Shown one piece after another: positions 12,601 to 24,623 of a stretch of DNA of 64,000 nucleotides (the first letter of the stretch is position 1; each line of letters begins with the position of its first letter). A program made the position numbers and the translations under genes. The notes below the pieces were generated by a model. The model did not search any database and had not been told where the DNA came from. It worked only from the letters and a program-made list of their open reading frames with translations. This DNA comes from Xestospongia bergquistia (Eukaryota; Porifera; Demospongiae; Haplosclerida; Petrosiidae). The DNA lies in the NCBI GenBank assembly GCA_963965975.1, contig OZ014425.1, forward strand, positions 4,105,501 through 4,169,500. Direction: 5' to 3'.

Positions 12601-13619
12601 TGTTACTAAATATACATTTTAAAAAAATTGGAATAGACTAACTGGCTATATTGTGTATCTCAAGTTATGTTGCTTAACTTATATCACCTAACATTACTAA
12701 ACAGTCATTTTTATTGTAAATGTTGTTAGCTATTAATACTAAGCTTGATTAACTAACTGAGCAAGACAAACAATTAATTTTAATAATCTACAAGTATTTG
12801 TGAGTTAGAACATACATTAGATCATCAATCTGTTAATAGTGAAGCCAATGTAGGCATGTCCAGATGTTGCAGGTGTCTAATACATGATTATTGTATGTAC
12901 AACTACTAAACCACTCATGCTAATCCTACACATCTGATGATAATTGATGTTTTTCTCATCAGTTACCAATAGACCAACTGTGTAATTTAATCATACGATA
13001 TCTTCAATAATCACAATATCTGGCTTAAGAGTTGCAGAGTATATTCAAACAAAACATAGTTTAAACAAGATTATATGATCATTTGATAGTATTATTGATT
13101 TGATGTAAGAGATAGCATAATATTCAAAAACAAAAACAATAGGAAGTTATAAAGAGGAGCAAGACCTATCAGTGTGTGAAAGGCAATTACATTGAAATAT
13201 TGTCTTGAATGCACTTTTAGTCTTTTTATAGCTCATTTCAACAATAAAATAATTATGACATATATAATATTGTGTTTCTCCTTGTGTTTTGTAGTAGCTA
13301 CCTACTACTGTCATCATTACTGCTAATGTTATGTGTAGTGAAGGTACATATGAGGTCCTATTTTGTGGAGTGTGTGTTGTTAGTAGTGGTATGGTTCACT
13401 TAAAGCCCTTCAACATCTAACATTATAATAACTTATTCTAGTGAAAGTCAATTCCATAGTATCTGTAAAAAACTTACTATGGTATGTTAAGCCTGTGTGA
13501 GCAAATTACTCAGTGTTAAATAATCTTATTTTATATTGTCAGGGCTGTGGTTAGGGAGAGGAGAAAGTACAAAGTACTAGAGCCACAAGACTCCCACCTC
13601 CCTTCAAGAACATTCTTCC
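12601..13619. other. Array spacer with older duplications
   Basis: 12650-12960 matches 19180-19520, another duplicated spacer block. 13265-13342 resembles 17265-17333 and may be a decayed signal-peptide exon of a more divergent family member. No intact gene. Confidence 0.45.
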
Positions 13620-13843
13620 TTTGTGGGCAATGATTACTACTGTGAAGCAAGTAGTGATGTTCTCTGGGATGGAAAAGGTTGCCAGGTCCCAAAGCTCCCT
13701 GTTGTAAGAACACAAAACAGCCTTGGTTCTATTAAGGACTTGGTAGTACATTTCAAGATAACATTGACCTGGGGGTGTGTGACAATCAAGGTTATAATGA
13801 CGAAGCAGTACCAATAGATTTCATTAAAATATACATTTGCTGA
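13620..13843 (+). pseudogene. Relic of the array family (end of exon 3)
   Basis: GNDYYCEASSDVLWDGKGC is clearly the NHYYCES...LWDGKNC segment of the intact copies. It continues, out of frame, to DFIKIYIC and a stop at 13841-13843 in the position of DIIEIYVQ. The residues differ considerably from copies 1-5, so this belongs to an older branch. Confidence 0.65.
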
Positions 13844-15295
13844 AGAGCAAACACTGAATTCCATTGAAACATAAAACATTGCTATAACTTTAACTTTGAA
13901 AATGACATTTGTATTTGTTTAGTTTCAATCAAAATTTTTAGTTGAGATGTTATTTGGACTTTTTGTTCAATAGATTGTTTAATTGTGACCCTATTTAGAT
14001 TTGTAGTGAATTATTTAAAGAAATAAATTTTGCATACTCATACGACCATTATAACTCATGTCAAATTTGACTATTAAAAACACTTCTTATAAAGACCATT
14101 TTTCATTTGATCAATCAGAAAGAAGTCAAATGTTATCAAATTATTGAATGCAGTGATATGTTCCATTGTTTACAGATGTGCCTTCATATCATAAGTACTT
14201 ATAGAATTAAAGTATCATAAAAGTTAGTAAAGAGGATCAAACATTTACTAGTGTCTATGTATCAAACTTAAGATAAAAACAATCAGTAAAAAGTAATGAT
14301 TATACATATAAAGCAATTTACTATGGACTTATCATATGAAAGCTATAGCAGGTTAATCAGTTATAAGACACTGTGAATTGATACTATATGTAGAAGCTCT
14401 AGAGTTCCATTCAGTATAAGAAGCTTTAGAGACCTGATAGCTGTTGTTCTATCCTTTAACCCAGACAAATTAGATTATACTATAGACTTACATTCTATGT
14501 AGGTTCTCTTTGGTTTGATGATTTATTATAATTAACTTGTGATAAACATTTCCTACAAAAAGTTAGAGTAAGTTATTAAAAGGTGTTAAAAGTCAAAGGG
14601 TTTCAGGTATTAGGGCTACTGCTTGTCTGATAACAACTAATGTACACTCCAACCAACCAACATTACGTATGCCACTGATAACAATAACTTTGTGAAATAT
14701 TTTTTTGATTGGCTGCGAACACTTTAAAGCAGGTCACCCTGGCAACTATCAAAATGTAGATGGAGGAATTGTTTGTAGAATTACACAGGCCACTTCCCTA
14801 GGCCAATGACTAAGTACATGAGGTTGACTGCATACTGACCAAACCTACCAGAGGAGGCTGACTACCCCACAACTACAAAAGAGGCTAATCACCTCCAGAC
14901 CATGTTTTATTTTGGGTACCCCTCAGCTGCTTGTGTGTGTAATGTAATAACGATCTTGAGGGATACCTTAAGGAGCAGTAAATAACTTTAGTTCAAGTCA
15001 AGAACCTGCCATGTGCTAATAAAAACCACACCCCAGGGAGTGGTCCCTGGAAACATTAACTTACAGGAAATGCTAAAAAAGAGTTGTAGGGATTCATCAT
15101 TGTCATAAATCAACAAATACTATAGTACACACTTTAGTATCTTTTATTCCATTATTATTATAGTATTGAGATATAATTAGGTTTTTGAAAAGAGAAGAGG
15201 AATTTTTGAAAAGAGAAGAGGAATTAGAAAGCAGGTCACTAATTAATTATTCATGAGATGTGACAAATTATAACATCCCCAGTTACTGTGATCAT
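13844..15295. other. Array spacer upstream of copy 4
   Basis: No gene. About 14705-15055 is richer in GC than its surroundings and is absent from the matching places in the other spacers, so it looks like an insertion of unknown type. 15180-15226 contains a short tandem duplication (TTTTTGAAAAGAGAAGAGGAA). Confidence 0.4.
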
Positions 15296-15328
15296 TATGG
15301 TTTCAACCACAGACAAGAGACTATAAAA
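15296..15328 (+). promoter_or_regulatory. Promoter of array copy 4: imperfect RUNX-like dyad plus TATA box
   Basis: TATGGTTTCAACCACA (15296-15311) keeps one perfect ACCACA half site. TATAAAA is at 15322-15328. Confidence 0.5.
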
Positions 15329-15417
15329 ACAATTCAAGGACTAGTTTATAAATTAGTTGTACTGCAGGCTTATACAACTGATATCCTTAAACAATTGCTG
15401 TCATCAGTTATAACAAG

Positions 15418-16395
15418 ATGTCCCTACTCCTGTGTGTAGTAGTAGCTCTGTTCTACTCTATCAATCTTGTCAATGCTGCTAATGAAAATGACTGTCCTCA
15501 AGGTATGATACTTAACTAAAACTATGTCACTATCATCATTGTTTTCTTATAGACTGTCTACCTCGAAGCTGTAAGGATTGGTATGATTTGGGAGTAAGGA
15601 AAAATTGTTATTATCCAATTTATCCTGATGGCAAGACTAAAAAATTGGTAAGACAATGAATATCCTTATCACTATATATGTATATCACATTGACTTTAGG
15701 TTTACTGTGAGATGAAGGGTACCATGTGTGATGGTAAAGGTGGTTGGACTAGAGTGGGCTATCTTAATATGACACACCCTGGTGCTGAATGTCCTCCAGG
15801 ACTCACAGAGCACAAATATAGGAACCTTAAAAATGAAGTTTGTGGTCGACCTCATCGTGGTGGGGGTGGTTGCTCTTCAACTACATTTTCCACTCTTGGT
15901 CTTAGCTATTACAAAGTGTGTGGACAAGTTAGAGGATATCAATTTAATAGCCCTGATTCATTTATTGGTCTGTCAAGAGGTATAAACAGTTTTTACGTTG
16001 ATGGTATTTCAATCACTCATGGACGTCCTCGTAAACATCTCTGGACATATGCTTGTGGACTGCAAGAAACTAGAAAAGATGCATATGCATGTCCATGTAA
16101 TAGGGGTTACACTGGTGGAAGAAATGTTGCCACATCCTTTATTCGCAACCATTACTATTGTGAATCTGCTCTCAGTACAAGCTGGAAAGCTGTTCTCTAT
16201 GCTAATGATCCTCTTTGGGACCGTAAGAACTGCGACGGTATTGAAAGTACCTGTTGTACTAACCGTAAGATGCCTTGGTTCTATCGACTACTTGACGATA
16301 CAAGTAAAGATGATATTGAGTTGAGGGTGTGTAGTGATCAAGGTTATGCTGATGAAGGCATTCCTTTGGATATCATTGAAATATATATTCAATGA
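15418..16395 (+). CDS. Secreted Cys-rich fibrinogen-like protein, array copy 4
   Basis: Exons 15418-15502, 15553-15647 and 15700-16395 encode 291 residues. Exon 3 is one codon shorter than in copy 1: SITHGRPRKH lacks the KN pair seen as SITHGKNPRKH, partly offset by a substitution. The signal peptide is identical to that of copy 1, and the mature start reads ANENDCPQ. Family cysteines are conserved, except that GGGCSSTTF replaces GGGCASTTF. The frame and splice sites are intact. Confidence 0.85.
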
Positions 16396-17197
16396 AGACT
16401 GAACAGACAAGTTCACTGCTATAACTTTACCTTTGAAATGACATTGTAGTAGTTTAGTTTTATCTCAACCTTTAGTTCAGATATTGTTTTTTGTTTAATA
16501 TATTTTTTAGTTTTGAACCTTTTTGATTTGCAGTGAACCATTTTGAGAAAATTAACAAATTCAGAATCAGCCTGTCAGTAGAGTAACTTAACTTTACATA
16601 TTTAATAACACAAATTACTCGGAAGTAGAGCATTTCCTAACATAGATAGGACAATCTTTACAAATCCCTTCAATATAAAACATGGGCAGTACCATTGATT
16701 TACTTATGCATATTGTAATAAGTGTAGCTATGCCACAAATAGTGTGATAATCCTGCTTGTTGCACAAATTCATAAACAAATGTCAATTCAACAGATCTAA
16801 TCTAATTAATAAGTGATACTGAGTCTGCATGCCATAATTTTGGCAATAAATGTATAAATTAAAACAAAACCACATATCATTTACCTAGTAACTTACATTT
16901 TAGAATTGATAAATTTGATATAAGAGATAGTACAACATTAAAAAAAGATATACTGGTCTTGTTAAGAAACATACAACTATAAAGTGGATCATGTAACTTG
17001 AATGACCACAGATTACATTGTTAATCAACCAATCTATTGAATTAAGCAAATTACCTAATATAATATAATATATTCTAGATTTTCAGGGCTGTGGTGAGGG
17101 GAAGGAGAGGAGAGTCAAGCTGCTTTCCTTTCAAGGACATTTTAAAGCTTCCATGTGTATAGTTTACATCCATACTATAAGACACATCACTATGAAA
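16396..17197. other. Array spacer after copy 4
   Basis: The 3' flank resembles the other copies up to about 16500, then unrelated AT-rich sequence. No gene is seen. Confidence 0.5.
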
Positions 17198-18572
17198 GAC
17201 AATTACACTTGCAATATTTTGGATACATTTTTAGTCTTTAGTTAATATAGCTTTAATTAATACAGTATTCTTCTTGCATGCACCAGTAACTACTACTCTC
17301 ATCAATATTGTTAATGGTAAGTGTGGCGAAAGTATGGGATTAATAAAACATTTTAATCCTGTATTAAATACTATGTAGAGTGTGCGTCATATGTGTCCAT
17401 GTAATATAAGGTTACTCTGACAGAAATGCTGGCATTGCTACTATAAGAATATATTTGATCCAGCTGGTAAAAGCTGGTCAGCACTTAATGGCCCTCTTTG
17501 GCCACAAATAATGTGAGATATTCTTGAAGCTTTCCATAATACTATTGAAAGCCCTATAATAGACTGCTTTCCTATAGAAAGTATTTTCTATGTAGGTTCT
17601 CTTTGGTTTAATGATATTACTATAATTAACTTGTAGTGAACATTTCCTGTAAAATGTTAGAGCAAGTTGACCACCTCTGGACCATGTTGAAGAGCTAATT
17701 GCTAGTGTTAATTTACCTTAAATTGTTAACTATTCATGTAGTCACTATTATATGAAGCTCAAATGTTGATACAAGTCATATTTTATCTGACACTGGATGG
17801 ACATTTGTGTATTTCTTATTAACATCAAAAAGAATTATACAGAGTTTGTTCAGTACTGTGTATTGGTTGTGTAATTGCCTTGTGTGGCTCAAAACTGTTA
17901 TGTCTGTTTCCTCAAGAAGCTTCCAGTACTCTGGCTTCATCCTGGACTAGGGCTTCTAGTATTCTGGCTTCATCCTAGACTAGGGCTTCCATAATCTTCA
18001 AAACCACAAATATATATACCACAAACAATCAAGACATAACAATTTAAGGTAAATTAACACTAGCAATTAGCTCTTCAACATGGTCCAGAAGTGGTCAATT
18101 TGCTCTAACCTTTTACAGGAAATGTTTACTACAAGTTAATTATAGTAATATTATTAAACCAAAGAGAACCTACATAGAAAATACTTTCTATAGGAAAGCA
18201 GTCTAATGTTATAATGTTATAGGGCTTTCAATAGTATTATGGAAAGCTTCAAGAATATCTTGTGATCAAAGAGGGCCATTAAGTGCTGACCAGCTTTTAC
18301 CAGCTGGATCAAATATATTCTTATAGTAGCAATGCTAGCATTTCTGTCAGAGTAACCTTATATTACATGGACACATATGGCGCACACTCTACATAGTAAT
18401 TAATACAGGATTAAAATGTTTTATTAATCCCATACTTTCGCCATACTTACCATTAACAATACTGATGAGAGTAGTAGTTACTGGTGCATGCAGGAAGAAT
18501 GCTGTATTAATTAAAGCTATATTAACTAAAGACTAAAAATGTATCCAAAAAAATATTGCAAGTGTAATTGTC
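17198..18572. repeat. Inverted duplication, arms about 530 bp
   Basis: The left arm 17198-17728 is the reverse complement of the right arm 18037-18572 with few differences, including a short AATGTTAT insertion in the right arm. The 308-bp spacer holds a 33-bp direct tandem repeat (17919-17951 and 17952-17984). Both arms carry a relic of the array family: about 17375-17560 on the + strand (CPCN-like, PLWPQI-like) and its mirror in the right arm. A transcript across it would fold into a long hairpin. Confidence 0.85.
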
Positions 18573-21500
18573 ACTTATAGTTTTCCAAGTCCTTGTTTTT
18601 AGGGTTTGTTAAATATATAAAATATAAAATTAATAAGCTAATATTGTAGTTATTTTGTGCACTATGATTCCATACAACTCAACATTTCCTTTGTTTATCT
18701 AGAAATAGAGAATGATAGGAATTTGTTTTACTAGTGTAGCAAATGTTAGCACTGAGTGTTAAATAGCAAAAAAGCTTGAGTCTCCTTTCCCTCATTACAG
18801 CCCTGAAAATCTAGATGTGACATTAAGACTGATTATACATTGGACTGTTTTCCTAGAAAGATGTACTGAATAATGAGTTCATATAGTGAGGATAATGCAA
18901 GGTTTAATTCAGACAAAGAAAAAAAAATATTTCTACAACAAGGCCTTTTTACTTGAAAGTTGGTTTTACTTAACTTTGTGAAGAACTCTCTTCTGTAAAA
19001 TTTAACTATACAATTATAACAATACATAATTAAATTATTATAGTAGCAATTTAACAATTGCAATCTAAAGATTGTGAATACTTTCTTCTGCATAAAAGAT
19101 TCAACTATTTGGTAAGTATATAAAATGTCAAAAACATCATTGGCAATAAAACATTATGTTCATGCATAACAAACTTTCTAGCTGACTATACTGTGTCTCA
19201 AAGTCATGTCACTTTATCACTTACTTAACATGACCAAGCAGTCATTTTTATTGTATAAAAATAGTACCATAACAAATGTTGTTAGCTTTGAATACTAACC
19301 TTGATTTACTAACTGAGTAAGACAAACAATTAATTTAATAATCTACAAGTATTTATGAGTTAGAACATACATTAGATCATCAATCTGTTACTGGTGAAGC
19401 CAATGTAGGCATGTCCAGTGATGTTGCAGGTGTCTAATAGTCTAATACATAATTATTGTATATACAACTACCAAACCACACATACCAATACTACACATCT
19501 GATGATAATATCAGTGATGCTTTTATCACCAGTTAGCAATGTAACTATACTGGTGTTAGAGATGCCCCATACAAAGTTACAAACATTGTCATTGACCTTT
19601 TAGGACCTAGCATCATTTGACCAGTAATCTAGATGATATATTGAAGCCACATACAAAGATACTGTGAGGAATTAATGATTTATCATAAAATGAGAATTTA
19701 TTTTCTCGTACAATCAAGTTATTCTTTCTTCATTAGTTGAGATATTTTATTATAACTCACTGCAAGACATTACTTAATAAATATATGCACATGTAAGCTG
19801 TAGAGCTGTTTGTTAAAAGAAATTATAAATACTATGTTTGTGATAATATAAGTGTTGTGTTCAATGATGATTATTGCATGTCATCTTGTTTTTTTAATAA
19901 TAATGTCAACTCATCCCTTACCACACTCTTATCATACTTATAGGGATTCCTCATAAATCAATAATAATTCAATATTAGCACATCAGCATTGATATTAATT
20001 TCAACATAGGCATATATTCAACATCACAAACATAGTATTTATAATATCTTTTAACATACAGCTCTGAATAGCAAATGGTTTAGTTCAGTACAAATTTAGT
20101 TATATTAGGTTTTTTATAGGTCTGTTCTTAAGTGGAGTTATTATTTAAGTTTTTGATTATTGAAATTTCCGTAAATTTAATCTTGACATTTTGTTTTTAG
20201 ACCATTTCAATTTTAAAATCAATTTAAGAACATTTTGAATAGATAAAAAAAAAAACATTGGTATCAAGCTATGCAGAAACTCAGTGACTTTTTGTTGCTT
20301 CATTACTGTCCCAAGCTATATGAATTCAATGAAATTATAATAAAACAATTAGATCATTATTTATAGCTTATTTGTTGTAAATATTAAAAAAAACTGAAAA
20401 AAATTATCAACAAACAAGACCTTTTATATATTATGTAATGTTAATAAAAATATTTTCTTAGGAAAAGAAATAAGAATGGCTAATGCCAGTCCAATGTAAC
20501 TAGATCATTCTTATAGAAATAGCACTGAAAGGTTCTGGTTAGCTATTGATGATATTTTAATTTTCTGCTAATGCATTTCAACGCACGAAATTCAGTATAG
20601 GCAGGTTGTTACCTGCCTGATAGGTTGACCTAGTACTTTATAAATGTGAAACCAACCAACCACATAGCTTGAGTGAAGCAATATATAATCCATGGTTAAT
20701 GTAAGAGTTAGCACAGCATTATTGTTACACAAAGAGTAAACAATTAAATCTAAATACAACAAATATTGATTTATATTTATTGTTTATTGTTTATTTTATG
20801 TAAAGATAAACAATAATTTAAAGATATAGTACAAATAATACTACTACTCATCAGCGTGTGATATCAAAACATTCATAATTTGTGATATGAGTCGATTGAT
20901 CTTTCTGTATCCTACATTCTACAGTTGATTTAAAAGGGATAATTTGTCATTGCAAAGAATTAAAACAAACATTTAGAGCACCATATTGAAACAAACTCTT
21001 GACACAAAATAATCAATTTTCATTTTCAATACAAACAGAAAACAGCGACTGGTACATGAAAATACACAGAATCTTATAAAAGATAATGTAAGGACTTCTT
21101 AGTGTACTATCAAGAAAAATATGGCACTAAATCTTTTATATAGCTGACTTCAAAATAATACAGCTGAGTTATAGCTCAGTATTCCTCTTGCATAGAATGA
21201 GTTAATATAAGCCTAAATGTCAAAGGGTTTCAGGATTTAGGGTTACTGCTTTTCTGATAACAACTAATCTACACTCCAACCAGCATTACATATGCCACTG
21301 ACAACAATAATTTTTAGATCAGTTGTTCATGCCAGCACTATTATAATTGGCATAAAAGACAGCATAGCAACATGATATAAATAGTAGCTTTTCATGACAG
21401 TTTCTTACATTCAAAGAGATAATATAATAGCTGATTTGCTATTAAAATACTTGTTGCAAACATTCGTAACATCAGTGAAAAAAGTTTGTGTCTTCAATAA

Positions 21501-21740
21501 TATTATTAATATCTCTTTCTAAACGAACAGGAATAAATAAGTTATAGGGATTCATCATTGTCATAATAAAACAATATATAGCACATGCATAGTATCTTGC
21601 ATTCTGAAATAATTTATATTATTATTAAATATAGTATAGACATATAACTAGGTTTTGAAGAGAGGGATTAGACTGCATGTAAACAGGTCAAATTGTCACT
21701 AATTAATTATTGATAAGATGTGACAAATTATGACATCCCT
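18573..21740. other. Array spacer upstream of copy 5
   Basis: No gene is supported. 19180-19520 repeats 12650-12960. 21180-21740 repeats the block found upstream of copies 3 and 4. The small ORFs at 18833-19093 (-) and 19418-19603 (+) are low-complexity AT-rich frames with no recognised motif. Confidence 0.5.
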
Positions 21741-21757
21741 AGTTACAGACAGGAGAC

Positions 21758-21764
21758 TATAAAC
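21758..21764 (+). promoter_or_regulatory. TATA-like box of array copy 5
   Basis: TATAAAC stands in the conserved place, mutated from TATAAAA. The RUNX-like dyad is reduced to AGTTACAGACAGG, so this promoter looks weakened along with the gene it serves. Confidence 0.4.
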
Positions 21765-21852
21765 ACAATGCAAGGACTAGTTTATAAATTACTTGTACTG
21801 CAGATATATACAACTGATATCTCAAACAATTGCTGTCATCAGTTACAACAAG

Positions 21853-22828
21853 ATGTCCCTACTCCTGTATGTAGTAGTAGCTCTGTTCTACTCTATCACT
21901 CTTGTCAATGCTGCTAATGAAAATGAATGTACTGAATGTATGACACTTAACTAAAACTATGTCACTATTATCATTGTTTTTGTATAGACTGTCTACCTCG
22001 AAGCTGTAAGGATTGGTATAATTTGGGAGTAAGGAAAAATTGTTATTACCCAATCTATCCTGATGGCAAGACTCAAAAATTGGTAAGACAATGAGTATCC
22101 TTATCACTACATGTGAATATCACATTGACTTTAGGTTTACTGTGAGATGAAGGGTACCATGTGTGATGGTAGAGGTGGTTGGACTAGAGTGGGCTATCTT
22201 AATATGACACACTCTGGTGCTGAATGTCCTCCAGGACTGACAGAGCACAAATATAGGAACCTTAAAAATGAAGTTTGTGGTCGACCTCATCGATCTGGGG
22301 GTGGTTATGCTTCAACTACATTTTCCACTCTTGGTCTTAGCTATTACAAAGTGTGTGGACAAGTTAGAGGATATCAATTTCATAGCGCTGATGCATTTAT
22401 TCCTCTGGGAAGAGGTATAGACAGTTTTTATGTTGATGGTATTTCAATCACTCATGGAAAAAACCCTCTGGACATATGCGTGTGGAATCCAAGAAAATAG
22501 AAGAGATGCATATTCATGTCCATGTAATAAGGGTTACACTGGTGGAAGAAATGTTGTTACATCCTTTATTCGCAACCATTACTATTGTGAATCTGCTCGC
22601 AATCCTGGTGCAAGCCTGAGACCTGTTCTCTATGCTAGCGATCCTCTTTGGGATGGTAAGAACTGTGATAGTCTTGAAAGTACCTGTTGTACTAACCGTA
22701 AGATGCCTTGGTTCTATCGACTACTTCAAGATACAAGTAAAGATGATATTGAGCTGAGGGTGTGTAGTGACAGCGGTTATAACAATGAAGGCGTTCCTTT
22801 GGATATCATTGAAATATATGTTCAATGA
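21853..22828 (+). pseudogene. Array copy 5, frameshifted
   Basis: Exons 21853-21937, 21988-22082 and 22135-22828 follow the family plan and splice sites. Exon 3 is 694 bp, 11 bp short of the 705 bp of copy 3. The missing bases fall at about 22468, where intact copies read PRKHLWTYA and this one jumps from NP to LDICVWNPRK and a stop at 22498-22500. The rest of the reading frame resumes in another phase and runs undisturbed to IEIYVQ. Exon 1 ends in T instead of G before the intron, changing Asp to Tyr, and one family cysteine is Tyr (GGGYASTTF). This is probably a recent pseudogene; an assembly error is possible. Confidence 0.75.
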
Positions 22829-23064
22829 AGACTGAACAGACAAGTTTACTGCTATAATTTTACCTTTGAAATAACATTGTATTAGTTTAGTTTTATCTCA
22901 ACATTTAGTTGAGACATTGTTTGAGTTTTTTAAAATAGATTTTATAGTTTTTAACCTTTTGATCAATATAGTAGAAAAATTCAACATACATCATCACTAA
23001 AGTACAATCAGTGAACTGTTCACTGATCCAGTTGCTTCATTTGAATTTAAGAATACATAAAGAA

Positions 23065-23914
23065 TCTGGGGGTGGTTGTCCTTCAACTACATTTTCCACT
23101 CTTGGTTTTAGCTATTATAAAGTATGTGGACAAGTTAGAGGATATCAATTTTTTCATACTGTTGATGCGCTTATTCCTCTGGGAAGAGGTATAGACAGTT
23201 TTTATTTTGATGATATTTCAATCACTCATGGAAAAAGTCCTCATAAACACACTTGGAAGTACGTTGGTGGACTGCAAGAAAATAGAAGAAACAGTTTAGG
23301 ATGTCCGTGTAATAAGGGTTACACTGGTGGCAGAAATGTTGCTACATTTCTTTATTTGCAACCATTACTCCAACCTTACTAGACAGAGTAACTTTACACT
23401 AAATTACTCTAACTTCAATTAGAAATGTAATTCTAGAAGTATTTTATGCCAAACCACACCATTAACATTATAATCACTTATCCTAGATCTTCTATGTCAA
23501 ATTATTATAGTTTCTATCCATAGTAAATTACTCATCTTGTAAAAATGTTATATTCTATAATATCATTATAAATATACTCAACCTATGAACAATGATCATG
23601 TAATGATTACATCAAATAGCAGAGACTGTCATCCTGTTGACAATGTTTCATTGTACATTAATAAATGTATATATTTATACACATAATTATGTATGTATCT
23701 ATTGTAAAATTTTAATTTACTTTACCAACCAATTTGTACTTCACATAGATGGATTACTACTATGTAATCCAAAACTCATATGAATAAGTCAATATTTTAA
23801 ATATGAAGCAACAGATGAGACAATAATTCTATGTATGAACTAAGGGTGTGTAGTGATGGCGGTTATAACAATGAAGGCATTCCTTTGGATATCATTGAAA
23901 TATATGTTCAGTGA
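23065..23914 (+). pseudogene. Chimeric relic of the array family (copy 6)
   Basis: From 23065 the sequence joins 3' flank directly to the middle of exon 3 (SGGGCPSTTFSTLGFSYYKV onward) and follows the family to about 23369. It then switches to spacer sequence matching 2490-2805, with about 150 bp extra, until about 23836. There it resumes with ELRVCSDGGYNNEG...IEIYVQ and a stop at 23912-23914. About 170 bp of coding sequence is missing across the break, so this was replacement rather than clean insertion. No start exons exist. Confidence 0.7.
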
Positions 23915-24408
23915 AGACTGAACAGACAAGCTCACTGCTATAACTTTACCTTTGAAATAACATTCTTTTAGTTTAGTTTTATCTCAACATTTAGTTGATA
24001 TTGTTGAATTCTTGTTTAATAGATTTTTTTAGTTTTGAACCTTTTTAATCAATACAGAAGAAAAAATACAAATTCAACATACATCATCAGTAAAGTATAA
24101 TCAGTGAACTGTATAACATTGACACTGAAAGAACTGGCAAAAAAGTAGTTAACACAATCATAAAATACATTACACAAATTAACACCAATGAACAAGTCAA
24201 TATAGCTAGTATACCACATCATTGATCCAGTACCTTGATTATAATTTTTAGAATACAAAAACCAATTACTAGATAGTGGTGATATTGTCACTCCCTATAT
24301 ACGGAATAATCCGATGTTTTGCTATGAAGCTTTTTATAAAAAGCCTTACAATATGATATTGTCTACATTTATAAGGTTTTGAGAGTACCATATAGTAGGT
24401 AACTTTAG

Positions 24409-24546
24409 GTCTACTGTAACATGAAGGGTACCATGTGTGGTGGTAAAGGTTGCTGGACTAGAGTATGCTATCTTAATATGACATATCCTGGTGCTGGCTG
24501 TCCTTCTGGACTGACAGAGCACCAATATAACAACAGAACAATATAA
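24409..24546 (+). pseudogene. Relic of the array family (start of exon 3)
   Basis: After a TTTAG acceptor the frame reads VYCNMKGTMCGGKGCWTRV...CPSGLTEHQYNN and stops at 24544-24546. Family Gly and Gly-Trp positions are altered (GGW to GCW). Exons 1 and 2 and the rest of exon 3 are absent. It lies immediately upstream of the fibrinogen-domain gene. Confidence 0.65.
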
Positions 24547-24623
24547 CTTACATATTGGTATAAAAAGCATGAGGCTCAAACATGATTATACAAGACAAAG
24601 TTTTGTAACCACTACTCTTCATC

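Noticed and set aside
17919-17984. CRISPR-like array
   Set aside because: Only two direct 33-bp units without spacers, in a eukaryotic genome.
23011-23382. Copy 6 as a functional gene starting at 23011
   Set aside because: The start lies in copied 3' flank, there is no signal exon, and coding sequence is lost at 23369.
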